This document shows positions 15,558 to 23,031 of a stretch of DNA of 23,473 nucleotides, one piece after another; the stretch's first letter is position 1; the number at the start of each line of letters is the position of its first letter. Position numbers and translations under genes: made by a program. Below the pieces are notes generated by a model, which was not told the DNA's origin, did no database searches, and worked only from the letters and a program-made list of their open reading frames with translations. The stretch spans positions 1-23,473 of IMG/VR virus record IMGVR_UViG_3300030406_000846. One strand, given 5' to 3'. Source of the stretch: a virus.

Positions 15558-16227
15558 TATTTTTTCTCCTTATTAATCTCTACGAGAGCTACAGATTCCA
15601 TGAGTTGTATGCCCTCTAGCATTTCTTGACGGTTTTCTACATTGTAAAGGTCAAATAGTCCACCAGCAAGCAGTAAGACCTCATATTTTAAACCTACCAT
15701 ACCTCCAAAAGAACAATCCCATTGTGTATTCATTCTTAAAAACATCATAACAATTTCCCAATTATCATCAATTACTTCAAATTCATCCCTTGATTCTAGT
15801 TGCTTCTCTATCTGAATACCAAATACTTCTGCATCTTTAGCGGTATCATCTATAACTTGTTTGCTGCCCGAAGCCCAATATAAAGCAGCATCAGTTAGTT
15901 TTTTACTTGTGCATTACTATAAAAATCTCTAAAACCATCTAATACACCCGCTACAAAATCTGTATCTTCAGCAAATTCTTTTAATATTGCTTGTGAAAAT
16001 TGTATAGGTGTCCCATCTTCTTCATTTACATCTTCCCAACCTACTAAAACTTTTTGCAAAGCATCATACTCAGTTGCTTCCTCAAAGTTATTAAGTTCAG
16101 ACCTTGATAAACGATTAAACTTAGCAGTAAATGTTGTTGTTTCAAACTCGCCTACTTTTGTTGTAGATGGTGTTTGTACTTTTACAGGCCAAGAATAAAC
16201 CTTAGTTTTTTTTCTTACAAAAGCCAT
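15557..16227 (-). CDS. Tail assembly chaperone GT fusion made by -1 frameshift
   Basis: Reading gene G to codon AAC (15900-15898) and slipping back one base gives CTA ACT GAT... to a TAA at 15557. This adds 113 residues to the 110 of G, total 223 (lambda gpGT is about 279). The T part starts LTDAALYWASGSKQVIDD and carries FEVIDDNWEIVMMFLRMNTQ with WDCSFGGMVGLKYEVLLLAG and LMESVALVEIN, which matches the DUF1799 pattern (NW..V..F....TQW...GG..GLKY) of T-type extensions. No independent start with a good ribosome site is present at the T part. GT-type proteins bind the tape measure before tube polymerisation. Everything needed (slip site, spacer, stem, open -1 frame, position before the tape measure) is visible. 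Confidence 0.88.
15862..15904 (-). promoter_or_regulatory. Programmed -1 ribosomal frameshift signal
   Basis: On the minus strand the zero frame reads GTA AAA AAC TAA, so the heptamer A_AAA_AAC (15904-15898) sits directly before the G stop. A 7-base spacer leads to a stem TGCTGC / GCAGCA (15890-15885 with 15867-15862) with a 17-base loop. This is the classic slip site plus spacer plus downstream structure. Confidence 0.85.
15895..16227 (-). CDS. Tail assembly chaperone G-like
   Basis: A 110-residue acidic, soluble protein (lambda gpG is 140). It starts FVRKKTKVYSWPVKVQTPST and contains TFTAKFNRLSRSELNNFEEA, VLVGWEDVNEEDGTPIQFSQ and ending FYSNAQVKN. The pattern VY.WPV.V..P......F.A.F.RLS..E plus VLVGW.....EDG.P..FS is that of tail assembly chaperones in siphophages. 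It lies between tail tube and tape measure, and its stop is directly after a -1 slip site. The ATG lacks an obvious Shine-Dalgarno. A 60-base AT-rich gap (16228-16287) precedes it, in which I see nothing convincing. Confidence 0.88.
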   Translation of the reverse strand: MAFVRKKTKVYSWPVKVQTPSTTKVGEFETTTFTAKFNRLSRSELNNFEEATEYDALQKVLVGWEDVNEEDGTPIQFSQAILKEFAEDTDFVAGVLDGFRDFYSNAQVKN

Positions 16228-16287
16228 AAAACTAAATAATATATATGTTTCTACACTTTAGCTAGGAAGTCAATATTTAGTAAGTAT

Positions 16288-17217
16288 CTATGTGTAAGTT
16301 ATTGTAAGTTCATCGTTTGCTGCGGTTGGAACTAATGTGTAAGGAATCTCTAGCATTTGTATTCCATCTTCTTCTGCATAAGCAACGTCACCAATATCTG
16401 CTTTTGTAGAAGATACTTGTACTTTGTTACCCGCAGTTGTTCCATGTAAGAATGTTAGGTTTCCTGTTGTTTCAGCAAGTGCAGCAGCAAAGAAATCCTT
16501 AGTTGCTAATGGTATAGCTTCTATAGAAACAGAACCAGTTATGTTTCTATTAACTAATAATGTTTCTTGTGAACCACCAACTAACTCACGATAAACAAGC
16601 TCATTACCTATATCTAAAGAGATTGAAGATAATGCACCAGAGTGTGAAAGTAACTGAAAACTACTTGTATTACCTTGCTTAAATATTAAAGGTGTTGCTT
16701 GATCTCCATAAGTGACAGTAGGTAAAGCTGTATCTGTTGGAGGGATATATATGCCTTGGAAAGTAAAGTCGATTGTAGGTATTTCACCAACAGATCCATT
16801 AATTACAAAACTGCCTCTTGCTCCAACCACTTTATGTCTAACACCATCTGTGTTGTAGTGAATAGTAACTGAAGAAAAACTTGTTGAAACAGGTGCATAA
16901 GTAACACTTGTTCCACTACTAACAGTCTCGCTAAAGCCACAGGCTTTTAGGGCATCTCCATATCTAGGAGCTGTGCCTGCGGTTCCAGAGCCTGCAAGTT
17001 CTACGGAAAAAGTTACCTCAACATTTGTGTTTGCTAATAGTTGTTGAAAAGCTCCTAAAAACGGTCTTACAACATCTCTACTTACAACATCGCTTGATTG
17101 TGGTGTAATACTCAAATCTCGTACAAGAACAGCATCAGCAGCAACTATTCCAGGATCTGATCCGTAGCTGCTCTCTGCTTCAATTAGAATTACTCTTTTT
17201 CTTGTCAGTAATGCCAT
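16288..17217 (-). CDS. Tail tube protein (V position)
   Basis: A 309-residue protein of the phage tail tube type (larger than lambda gpV at 246). Key stretches are LTRKRVILIEAESSYGSDPG, VRDLSITPQSSDVVSRDVVR, RPFLGAFQQLLANTNVEVTF and SGTAGTAPRYGDALKACGFS, which together define this tube protein family in siphophages. It polymerises in hexameric rings around the tape measure. The start was chosen because GAGG precedes it by eight bases. It overlaps the 3' end of a small upstream ORF (17180-17332) by 38 bases in another frame. It is followed by the chaperone pair, as expected. Confidence 0.92.
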   Translation of the reverse strand: MALLTRKRVILIEAESSYGSDPGIVAADAVLVRDLSITPQSSDVVSRDVVRPFLGAFQQLLANTNVEVTFSVELAGSGTAGTAPRYGDALKACGFSETVSSGTSVTYAPVSTSFSSVTIHYNTDGVRHKVVGARGSFVINGSVGEIPTIDFTFQGIYIPPTDTALPTVTYGDQATPLIFKQGNTSSFQLLSHSGALSSISLDIGNELVYRELVGGSQETLLVNRNITGSVSIEAIPLATKDFFAAALAETTGNLTFLHGTTAGNKVQVSSTKADIGDVAYAEEDGIQMLEIPYTLVPTAANDELTITYT

Positions 17218-17332
17218 CTTTAGTTACCTCAGTAGGGGGTTCTGCTTTTTTTGTTTGTTGAACTAGCTTTGCTTTGCCAGTTTTGGGGTCAAGTATGTAA
17301 GTACCGCCCTCAGTTGGATTTTCATTTACCAT
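17180..17332 (-). CDS. Small conserved-type ORF between tail terminator and tail tube (50 residues)
   Basis: Reads from ATG at 17332 to TGA at 17180, starting MVNENPTEGGTYILDPKTGK and ending ITDKKKSNSN. The sequence is hydrophilic and Lys-rich, probably disordered. The pattern NPTEGG.YI.DPKTGK..LV resembles small proteins I associate with the same position in other siphophages, though I cannot verify this here. Its 3' end overlaps the tail tube start by 38 bases, and its codons for PPTEVTKD include the tube gene's GAGG, so it could couple translation. Its own ribosome site is weak. It fills the otherwise empty 157 bases between U-like and tube genes. Function unknown. Confidence 0.6.
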   Translation of the reverse strand: MVNENPTEGGTYILDPKTGKAKLVQQTKKAEPPTEVTKDGITDKKKSNSN

Positions 17333-17374
17333 CTTAAACAATCAGGGTTAGTAGGGTACAACTTTTATTATAAT

Positions 17375-17794
17375 TCATGTGCTTAATTTGTTATATTCTG
17401 TTCTGTATTGTATTTCGTACTCACAAGTTATGACACCAGCAGGTTGATCTGCATCTAAAACTTCAAAACTTTGTGTTGATGGTTGAATATCAATCGCTAA
17501 ACCTCCAAGAGTTGTGTTAGTTAAGATTTTTGTATGTAAACTCTCAATAGTAGAATCAGCTATATTTTCTGGAATTTCTCCTCTAACAATCACGACAACT
17601 CTTATTCTTAATGTCCAATCAACTCTTGTATTATTAATATTAGGAGTATCAGTTATAGGTTCTAATACTAAAGCAGGAGATTCAGCTCTTGTTAAAGCTG
17701 CAACTCTAGATCTATAAATTCGTGTTCCTACTCCTGTAGTACCTGTAAGATTTGTTTTTATAGCAGCTAATATTTGTTCTCTTTTGCTAGCCAT
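17375..17794 (-). CDS. Tail terminator protein (gpU-like)
   Basis: A 139-residue protein, close to lambda gpU (131). It starts with a helix (KREQILAAIKTNLTG), then a variable loop RVAALTRAESPALVLEP, strands VDWTLRIRVVVIVRGEIPEN and a closing strand TCEYEIQYRTEYNKLST. Helix, PAL/V strand, long central WxLxIxVxV strand and the Y-x-I-x-Y end are the gpU pattern. It caps the polymerised tail tube and interacts with the head joining ring. It lies one base after the FII-like gene; lambda's gpZ would be expected in between and is absent. Identification is by order and fold pattern. Confidence 0.75.
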   Translation of the reverse strand: MASKREQILAAIKTNLTGTTGVGTRIYRSRVAALTRAESPALVLEPITDTPNINNTRVDWTLRIRVVVIVRGEIPENIADSTIESLHTKILTNTTLGGLAIDIQPSTQSFEVLDADQPAGVITCEYEIQYRTEYNKLST

Positions 17795-17795
17795 T

Positions 17796-18074
17796 TTAAA
17801 CCTTGCTTAATGAAAGTATGCATAATTTGCCATCATCTATTTTCTTAACACTACGAACTTTATAATTTACGGAGTTAACTGTTAGCGTTGAATCAAAAGC
17901 TGCACTTCCTAAATCAGAAGTTTTTGCAGTAAGTTGGTAATCAGTTGTCAATATGACACCATCTGCAATCATTTCATCAGGTTCATCTAAAATTCCTTTA
18001 TAAGTTACAGAATTAAAAACAACTGAATCTTGAAAATCAGAAAAAAATGTATCTAAATCTTCAGTAAATGCCAT
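17796..18074 (-). CDS. Head-tail joining protein (gpFII-like)
   Basis: A 92-residue protein if started at MAFTEDLDTFFSDF. An in-frame ATG at 18089 would add five residues, but it lies in the loop of an intrinsic terminator, so the 18074 start is preferred. The pattern F..DF.D...F...TYKGILDEPDEM, a YQLTAKTSDL strand, and VNYKVRSVKKIDDGKLCILSL is that of lambda gpFII-type connectors (117 residues), with the same D-x-P-x-E after a short strand and the closing DDG...L.L. These form the ring between the head completion ring and the tail. No close Shine-Dalgarno is visible apart from GGGG in the hairpin. Confidence 0.8.
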   Translation of the reverse strand: MAFTEDLDTFFSDFQDSVVFNSVTYKGILDEPDEMIADGVILTTDYQLTAKTSDLGSAAFDSTLTVNSVNYKVRSVKKIDDGKLCILSLSKV

Positions 18075-18075
18075 A

Positions 18076-18109
18076 AGAAAAAGCCCCATGAAAGGGGCTA
18101 TATTTTTTT
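18076..18109 (-). terminator. Intrinsic terminator after the decoration gene (potentially bidirectional)
   Basis: The minus strand has AGCCCC, loop TTTCAT, GGGGCT, then TTTTCTT. Arms lie at 18094-18099 and 18082-18087. On the plus strand the same hairpin is followed by ATATTTTTTTA. It begins nine bases after the stop at 18108 and is the only clear terminator I found in the window. Confidence 0.85.
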
Positions 18110-18491
18110 ATCCGTACTTCTTAGCAGCAACTAATGATATTCCGTAAACAAAAACAGGTGAAGAACCCGCTACTGTTTGAACTATCTTGATGAATCTTTT
18201 ACATTCATCTTTGTTAACTGCAAGACTCTGAAGAGATGCTGAAGTTGTTACTTCAGTAAAAGCTGCTCCAGACAAGTCTCCATAAGTACCACCTGATGTA
18301 TCAGAATCTTGAACTTTAATATTTAAAGTTGGAGATGAGCCTGTTCCTGCTGCACAGTTAAGAACAAGAACAACATCGCCATCAAATTCTAATAAATCGA
18401 TAGCACTTGATGTAGCTGTTGATGTAACAGAAGCAGATACTACTGCTGCTGTTATATCAAGCTTTTCCAAGTTTTGTTGAATGATTGCCAC
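18108..18491 (-). CDS. Probable head decoration / cement protein (GTG start)
   Basis: A 127-residue protein starting at GTG (18491), supported by GAGG nine bases upstream in the end of the preceding gene. The sequence is beta-rich with few charged residues: VSASVTSTATSSAIDLLEFD, then VVLVLNCAAGTGSSPTLNIK, VQDSDTSGGTYGDLSGAAFT and SSPVFVYGISLVAAKK. This pattern of two strands joined by GSSPTL(N/D)(I/V)K.QDSD is common in small structural proteins next to major capsid genes. Position in the lambda D/E neighbourhood suggests a capsid decoration protein. It is not a recognisable lambda gpD by sequence, so the role is inferred. Transcription after it meets a strong terminator. Confidence 0.6.
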   Translation of the reverse strand: MAIIQQNLEKLDITAAVVSASVTSTATSSAIDLLEFDGDVVLVLNCAAGTGSSPTLNIKVQDSDTSGGTYGDLSGAAFTEVTTSASLQSLAVNKDECKRFIKIVQTVAGSSPVFVYGISLVAAKKYG

Positions 18492-18492
18492 T

Positions 18493-18717
18493 TTAAGTTT
18501 CCTCTGTTGTAGTAGTCTGTTTTTTCTTAGGTTTTTGCTTTGCTTTTGGCTTTTCCTCTACAACTTCTTCTTCAACTAGAGTAGTAGTTTCTGAAGCTTC
18601 TATAGCTTTACCACTAAAAATAAGCAAGCGACCAACATTATTATCTACCTCAATAGTAGTGCCAGAGTCCGTTGGGACTCCAGCAATCATTGTTGATCTA
18701 ATTAGTTCAACTTTCAT
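18493..18717 (-). CDS. Small head-region protein (DUF7210-like), 74 residues
   Basis: The start MKVELIRSTMIAGVPTDSGT at 18717 was chosen because it lies one base after the capsid stop; a longer in-frame ORF would run into the capsid gene. The first half (MKVELI......G....SGTTIEVDNNVGRLLI, then SGKAIEA) is the pattern of small phage proteins, often beside the capsid gene, with a beta-rich core. The second half is a charged low-complexity tail (EEEVVEEKPKAKQKPKKKQ). It has a one-base gap to the decoration gene, whose Shine-Dalgarno lies in its last codons. Function unknown; perhaps a head or connector accessory. Confidence 0.7.
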   Translation of the reverse strand: MKVELIRSTMIAGVPTDSGTTIEVDNNVGRLLIFSGKAIEASETTTLVEEEVVEEKPKAKQKPKKKQTTTTEET

Positions 18718-18718
18718 A

Positions 18719-21466
18719 TTATGTGCCGAAGCAGAATGCAGTTGGTTGCTTGATAGCAAAGTCAACATCTTGTAATGCAACAATCTTGACAGTACCAGAA
18801 CCAGCCTTAGTGATTGTATCTACTGTAAGATCTAAACCACTCCACATACCAATACAGAACTGGCTGAAGTCACCAAATAGTGCATCGTTGTTAACAAGTT
18901 GGTTAGAAACAATAACTGGGTAGCCATTGATTTCATTGTTCTCAAAAACAAACTTACCTGTGTTTGAAGCAACTTCTGTACTCTTTAATGCACCTCTTGC
19001 AGAAGCATTAATGATGTAGAACATATTTGCTACATCTGCGTTTGCAGCAGCTACATCAGTTTCCATTCCGATGTACTCAGCGAATGTACCGAATGTAGTA
19101 ATTGTTTGTGTGCCAACACCAGTTGTATCTTTAATACCTAATGGTTGGTTTGAAGAACCTGTACCGTAGATAGCTGCGTTATCTAATTTTGTAGCAATAA
19201 CTCGTGCAATATCGTCCCGGATCATTGATTCAACGTCTATAGATGACTGCAATAACAAGCGTCTTGTGAATTCAACCACTCCACCGACCGTTTTTGGTGT
19301 CATGTTCACTTGGTCGAAGGCCTGCTGACTCTCGGTAGGCTCAGATCCTTCTCCAACGAAAAACCCTGTTGCTGTCTGAGTCATTCTAGGGATTGCAATG
19401 TTACCAGAAAGTCCTGTGAGCATTGTTGGATTTGCTGCCATAACAGCCATTCTTTTACGAAGAATATCTATAAAAGAACCAGAAAGTAATTCTGTTGGAA
19501 CTAAGTTACCACCCGCTGTTGCAGTACCAACATTCAAGTCTCTTTGTAAAACTTCGTTAGGAACTAAAATTCCATTTGCAGGTTTGTCATAACGCTTAGA
19601 TGCTTCGTCTGAAACTTCTCTTTCAAATGCAGCAGCCTCTTGTGCTGATCTGTCATTTGGGTTTGCTAAAGCATTTAATGCTCTTAAGAAGGAAAACTTC
19701 TTAACTTCTTTTGGTTCTAAACCAACTTCATTAGTTGTCATGTCTGTTGAACGAATTGGGGTATTGTTTGCCTCTGCCTTGTTTTTAACAAGATCGAGGA
19801 TTGCTGCTCTTGATTCAACAATAGATTTGTTGCTTTTTATAAGAGTCTCAGCTATCTCTTCTGCTCCATACTCTCCGAACTCACGACATAATGAAGTGAT
19901 AGATGCTGTACGAGCATTGTTTTCATCAATAGCACGTTGTACTTCGGCTTTGATGTCGATTTCAACGGATTTCTCCGTATCAACCGCAGTTTCTTTAGTT
20001 GATTCTTCCATGTTACGAACTTTGGGTGATGCGGAATCCTCCGCAGAGATAATCTCCTCGACTGGAGATTTACTTTCTATATTAATACTATTACCTTGAG
20101 AGGGGTCAATTAAACTTCTTCCGAAACCAATTGTAGGATCTGCTGGAACAGTAACAACTGATAATTCATGTACCGACCAAGAACGAGCTAGCATTCCATC
20201 TTCTGTCTCATCAATGTCATTAATAGAATAACCAAAAGATACACCTCTGATTACTCCATCTTCTACATCTTGTAAAACCTCAGTAGCTAATTTGTTTCTT
20301 GAGAAACGAATTTTTGCATAACCACGTTTGTCTTCTCCAATATATGCAGATTCAACTACACCTATTGGTTTATCCATATTGTGATTAAACAAAACCGCAC
20401 CGCCATCATTAAGTCTTGATAGATCAGCAGCACCACGTTCATGGCTTAAAATTTCTTTTCCAAAATAACGATTTACTGGATATTCTGACGAAAAAGGAAA
20501 CTCGAATGTTCTTGACTTAACATTTTTAAAATCAGTAACTTCTTTTCTTTGCAATTTATCATCAGCATCAATGCTTCTAATAGCTGCAATCTTAGTTAAA
20601 GCACTAAATCTATGACCAGCGAAGATATCAGTCTCCTCACCATTTCTGTAGACCTGTATTAGGGCAGCAGGGTCATCAGCAGTACCATTTATTACAAAAG
20701 AACTACTTGGGACATCAATTTGACCATCCCTAACAATTCTTGTAATTTTACCTCTAGCAGTACCACCACTAGCATTCCAGCGAACAAAATCGCCAGTCTT
20801 TAAAGCATCTGGTGCTGCTCTGTTGTCTTCAATAGTTTTTTGAGCCATAGTTTTTTCGTTAGTAGCTGGTTCAAATTTAATGGGATCAAATTCATTTCTC
20901 TCAAGCCAGGATCTAGCTTCAGAGACAGAATAATCGGATAATCTGAACCTTATTGATTGAAGTTCAGCACCCTCCTCATTATCCTTTATACCAAATATAA
21001 AGTCTATGCCTTGTGAGGCTTCATTATTAGACCGTCTAAATGTATCATATTGTTCTGGATTTGTAATAGTCGCTGCGTGTTCATTTGGATATGGTCTTGC
21101 AAGTTCTATTGGTTCTGCTCTTTCTCTAGCTTTTTTTATAGCGGCTGCTTTCCCTCTACTCCAACTAAAGCCTGCATCACCTCCCCAAGCAGCCCAAGCT
21201 GTACGTCCAGGACTAGGATATCCTTTCTCCCCAGGTCTAAAACCTTCTGCTTTTTTATCAACTTCATGCCGACTAAAAAAACTAAACATTCTAACCACAA
21301 CGTCAGGTGATAATTCATTACCACTTAATATTTGTGTCGCTCTTACTGCTGCAACTTGTGTACCACCTTTCCTCCCTTCTTTTTTCCATTCTTTATATCG
21401 TCTAGCCTCTGCTTTCATCCCATCTGTGGGTTTGAGATTAATCTCAGTTCCGCTTACATTTGCCAT
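18719..21466 (-). CDS. Prohead protease - major capsid protein polyprotein with extra N-terminal domains
   Basis: A 915-residue protein with at least five parts. Residues 14-104: conserved phage domain with FSFFSRHEVDKKAEGF and GRTAWAAWGGDAGFSW. Residues 155-200: a short SIRFRLSDY...EARSWLERNEF module. Residues 222-293: Tudor/SH3-like segment (KTGDFVRWNASGGTARGKIT) resembling the hypervirulence-associated Tudor family. Residues 308-452: U35 prohead protease with H362 in LFNHNMDKPIG, S410 in GVSFGY and H433 in VHELSVVTVPADP. Residues 453-630: acidic, coiled scaffold-like linker. Residues 631-915: HK97-fold major capsid protein (AGGNLVPTEL, EFTRRLLLQSSIDVE, GTGSSNQPLGIKD). Self-cleavage is expected to free the capsid protein. 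It lies 2 bases after the portal. Confidence 0.93.
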   Translation of the reverse strand: MANVSGTEINLKPTDGMKAEARRYKEWKKEGRKGGTQVAAVRATQILSGNELSPDVVVRMFSFFSRHEVDKKAEGFRPGEKGYPSPGRTAWAAWGGDAGFSWSRGKAAAIKKARERAEPIELARPYPNEHAATITNPEQYDTFRRSNNEASQGIDFIFGIKDNEEGAELQSIRFRLSDYSVSEARSWLERNEFDPIKFEPATNEKTMAQKTIEDNRAAPDALKTGDFVRWNASGGTARGKITRIVRDGQIDVPSSSFVINGTADDPAALIQVYRNGEETDIFAGHRFSALTKIAAIRSIDADDKLQRKEVTDFKNVKSRTFEFPFSSEYPVNRYFGKEILSHERGAADLSRLNDGGAVLFNHNMDKPIGVVESAYIGEDKRGYAKIRFSRNKLATEVLQDVEDGVIRGVSFGYSINDIDETEDGMLARSWSVHELSVVTVPADPTIGFGRSLIDPSQGNSINIESKSPVEEIISAEDSASPKVRNMEESTKETAVDTEKSVEIDIKAEVQRAIDENNARTASITSLCREFGEYGAEEIAETLIKSNKSIVESRAAILDLVKNKAEANNTPIRSTDMTTNEVGLEPKEVKKFSFLRALNALANPNDRSAQEAAAFEREVSDEASKRYDKPANGILVPNEVLQRDLNVGTATAGGNLVPTELLSGSFIDILRKRMAVMAANPTMLTGLSGNIAIPRMTQTATGFFVGEGSEPTESQQAFDQVNMTPKTVGGVVEFTRRLLLQSSIDVESMIRDDIARVIATKLDNAAIYGTGSSNQPLGIKDTTGVGTQTITTFGTFAEYIGMETDVAAANADVANMFYIINASARGALKSTEVASNTGKFVFENNEINGYPVIVSNQLVNNDALFGDFSQFCIGMWSGLDLTVDTITKAGSGTVKIVALQDVDFAIKQPTAFCFGT

Positions 21467-21468
21467 GA

Positions 21469-23031
21469 TTACTTAGTTTTTTTGCGTGTTTTCTTTGTTC
21501 TTGATGGTGCTGTAGGTTGAACAGTTGGTAAATCAAGTTCTAACTGACCTACCTCTACCTCTAAATCAAGATCTTTATCTAATGTAACTCCTAACTCTTT
21601 AGCGGTTTCCTGTTCTCTAGCTATTTCTGAAATAATATCGTCATAATCACCACCATTCGTCTGTGCTATAACTTGTGATTTACTCATATAACCAGCTTGT
21701 TCTGCCTCTCTAAACGCTTTTATTTCTTTAAGAGGATCGACATAATGTTGTGCTGGAGGTGTCCATCTTGGCTTCATATATCTTTCTGGCCTTATTGCAT
21801 AATCATCAAAATCTAATTCACCAACTAATACAGCTAGTTTCATCCATTCTTTGAATACTCTTAGGTGAAGATTGTTTATAAGATATTTTTGACAAAATCT
21901 CCAATGTTCCCTATCTTCTAACAAACTTAATCTAGAACTCGAATAATTAGTTTCACTAAAATCTTTACTGATAGTTTCAAAACTACATCCTAATCCTGTA
22001 GCAAATCGTCTGATTTTATTTTTTACAAACATCTCATACTGTTGAGATGGGTAATCTATATCAGGAATTGTTACTTTTTCATTAGGCATCAAATATCTAA
22101 ATGTACCTGGCTCAAATGATTGTATCCTCTGCCCATTAACGACATCATCTCCTATCAACTCTCCTTGGTCATTTTCCACAAAGCCCATTATGCTCGCACC
22201 TGCTCTAGCTCTTATGACTGCTGCCTCTTCATAACCCTGTAATTGATGCATATCTGCCATCACGCTATGAAACCAAGGCACTCCTCTATTCTGACCAGGT
22301 CTTTCTGGTAGATACAGATGAATAATATCTTCAGCAGAAATAAATATGTGTAATTTTTGATTATTTGAATAATCTAAGTAATAAGCATCCCCTGGATGTT
22401 TTGTAAGAATGGCATATCTCTGAGGCCTACCCCAGCTGTCAATCTCTACTCCGTTTCGCCATTCATTATCTTTTTTTAAAGTTTTACCTGTATATTCTTC
22501 ATCTAACATATCTGATTCAATTAACTGAAGAGCTAAAGGAACTTTTGAATTACCAAACTGTTGTCTAACTATTCTGAATATTGCTTCTCCTGACTCACAT
22601 AATGCACCCGCAGCTAACCACTCAAATTCATGGAAACCATAACGACCAGCACAGTCACAACTGCTTGGTGATGACCATTCAGCCCATTTTCGTTCAATTA
22701 AATCATTTATTGTTTTTGCTCTTCTACCTGTCTTTGATTGCAGAACACGAGATTGAAACTTCATTCCTGTTCCAACCATATTTATTTGTGTTGTCCTCTT
22801 AGCTTGTCTTGCATAAGGATTATTTCTTACAAGTTCTCTAGACCTATCTCTTAATTTTCTAAGACTATTTCTAATTTCAGCATCTGCACTTAACTGACTT
22901 GCCATCCAATCAGAAGTAAGCCTCGAAACTAATGCTCCTTGATAAGCTCTAATATTTTTTAGAGGATTAGCTTTTTTTCCAAAACCTAACACTCTTTTTA
23001 CTGTATTAGAAATGTTTGATCTGATTCCCAT
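21469..23031 (-). CDS. Portal protein (lambda B-type)
   Basis: A 520-residue protein (lambda gpB is 533). Conserved points in order: RDRSRELVRNNPYARQAKRT, then INMVGTGMKFQSRV, WAEWSSPSSCDCAGRYGFHE, GEAIFRI, LQLIESDMLDE, SAEDIIHLYLPERPGQNRGV, and FATGLGCSFETISKDFSETN followed by YSSSRLSLLEDREHWR, all of the lambda-type portal family. It forms the dodecameric DNA channel. The C-terminal tail after about 490 is acidic, then Lys-rich (TKKTRKKTK). The start overlaps the preceding stop as TAATG and lies immediately after a gpW-like gene, the lambda order W-B. Confidence 0.94.
   Translation of the reverse strand: MGIRSNISNTVKRVLGFGKKANPLKNIRAYQGALVSRLTSDWMASQLSADAEIRNSLRKLRDRSRELVRNNPYARQAKRTTQINMVGTGMKFQSRVLQSKTGRRAKTINDLIERKWAEWSSPSSCDCAGRYGFHEFEWLAAGALCESGEAIFRIVRQQFGNSKVPLALQLIESDMLDEEYTGKTLKKDNEWRNGVEIDSWGRPQRYAILTKHPGDAYYLDYSNNQKLHIFISAEDIIHLYLPERPGQNRGVPWFHSVMADMHQLQGYEEAAVIRARAGASIMGFVENDQGELIGDDVVNGQRIQSFEPGTFRYLMPNEKVTIPDIDYPSQQYEMFVKNKIRRFATGLGCSFETISKDFSETNYSSSRLSLLEDREHWRFCQKYLINNLHLRVFKEWMKLAVLVGELDFDDYAIRPERYMKPRWTPPAQHYVDPLKEIKAFREAEQAGYMSKSQVIAQTNGGDYDDIISEIAREQETAKELGVTLDKDLDLEVEVGQLELDLPTVQPTAPSRTKKTRKKTK

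Noticed and set aside
15557-15748. A separate 63-residue gene starting MMFLRMNTQW.
   Set aside because: The same frame is open upstream to the G slip site and has no ribosome site at this ATG, so it is the T part of the frameshift fusion.
16228-16287. TTGACT (16273-16268) upstream of TATATT in the gap before the chaperone gene, as a possible promoter.
   Set aside because: The spacing between the elements is over 20 bases, too long for a sigma-70 promoter.
17330-17400. A perfect TATAAT on the minus strand (17372-17367) in the gap after the tail terminator gene.
   Set aside because: No matching -35 element at 16-18 bases upstream and no TG extension; such hexamers are frequent in AT-rich DNA.
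18075-18089. A longer start for the FII-like gene at ATG 18089 (MGLFLMAF).
   Set aside because: That ATG lies in the loop of the terminator hairpin and the following codons are its stem and T-tract; the next in-frame ATG at 18074 is more credible.
18719-18783. The upstream extension of the 74-residue gene (MLHYKMLTLLSSN...).
   Set aside because: It would overlap the capsid gene end, while the ATG at 18717 lies one base after the capsid stop, as for other genes here.
19739-19741. Internal ATG at residue 576 of the polyprotein as a start for a separate capsid protein.
   Set aside because: No Shine-Dalgarno upstream; cleavage by the fused protease is the simpler explanation.
19740-21520. Several plus-strand ORFs of 60-156 codons opposite the polyprotein and elsewhere.
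   Set aside because: They are antisense shadows of well-supported minus-strand genes, with no ribosome sites or recognisable protein patterns.
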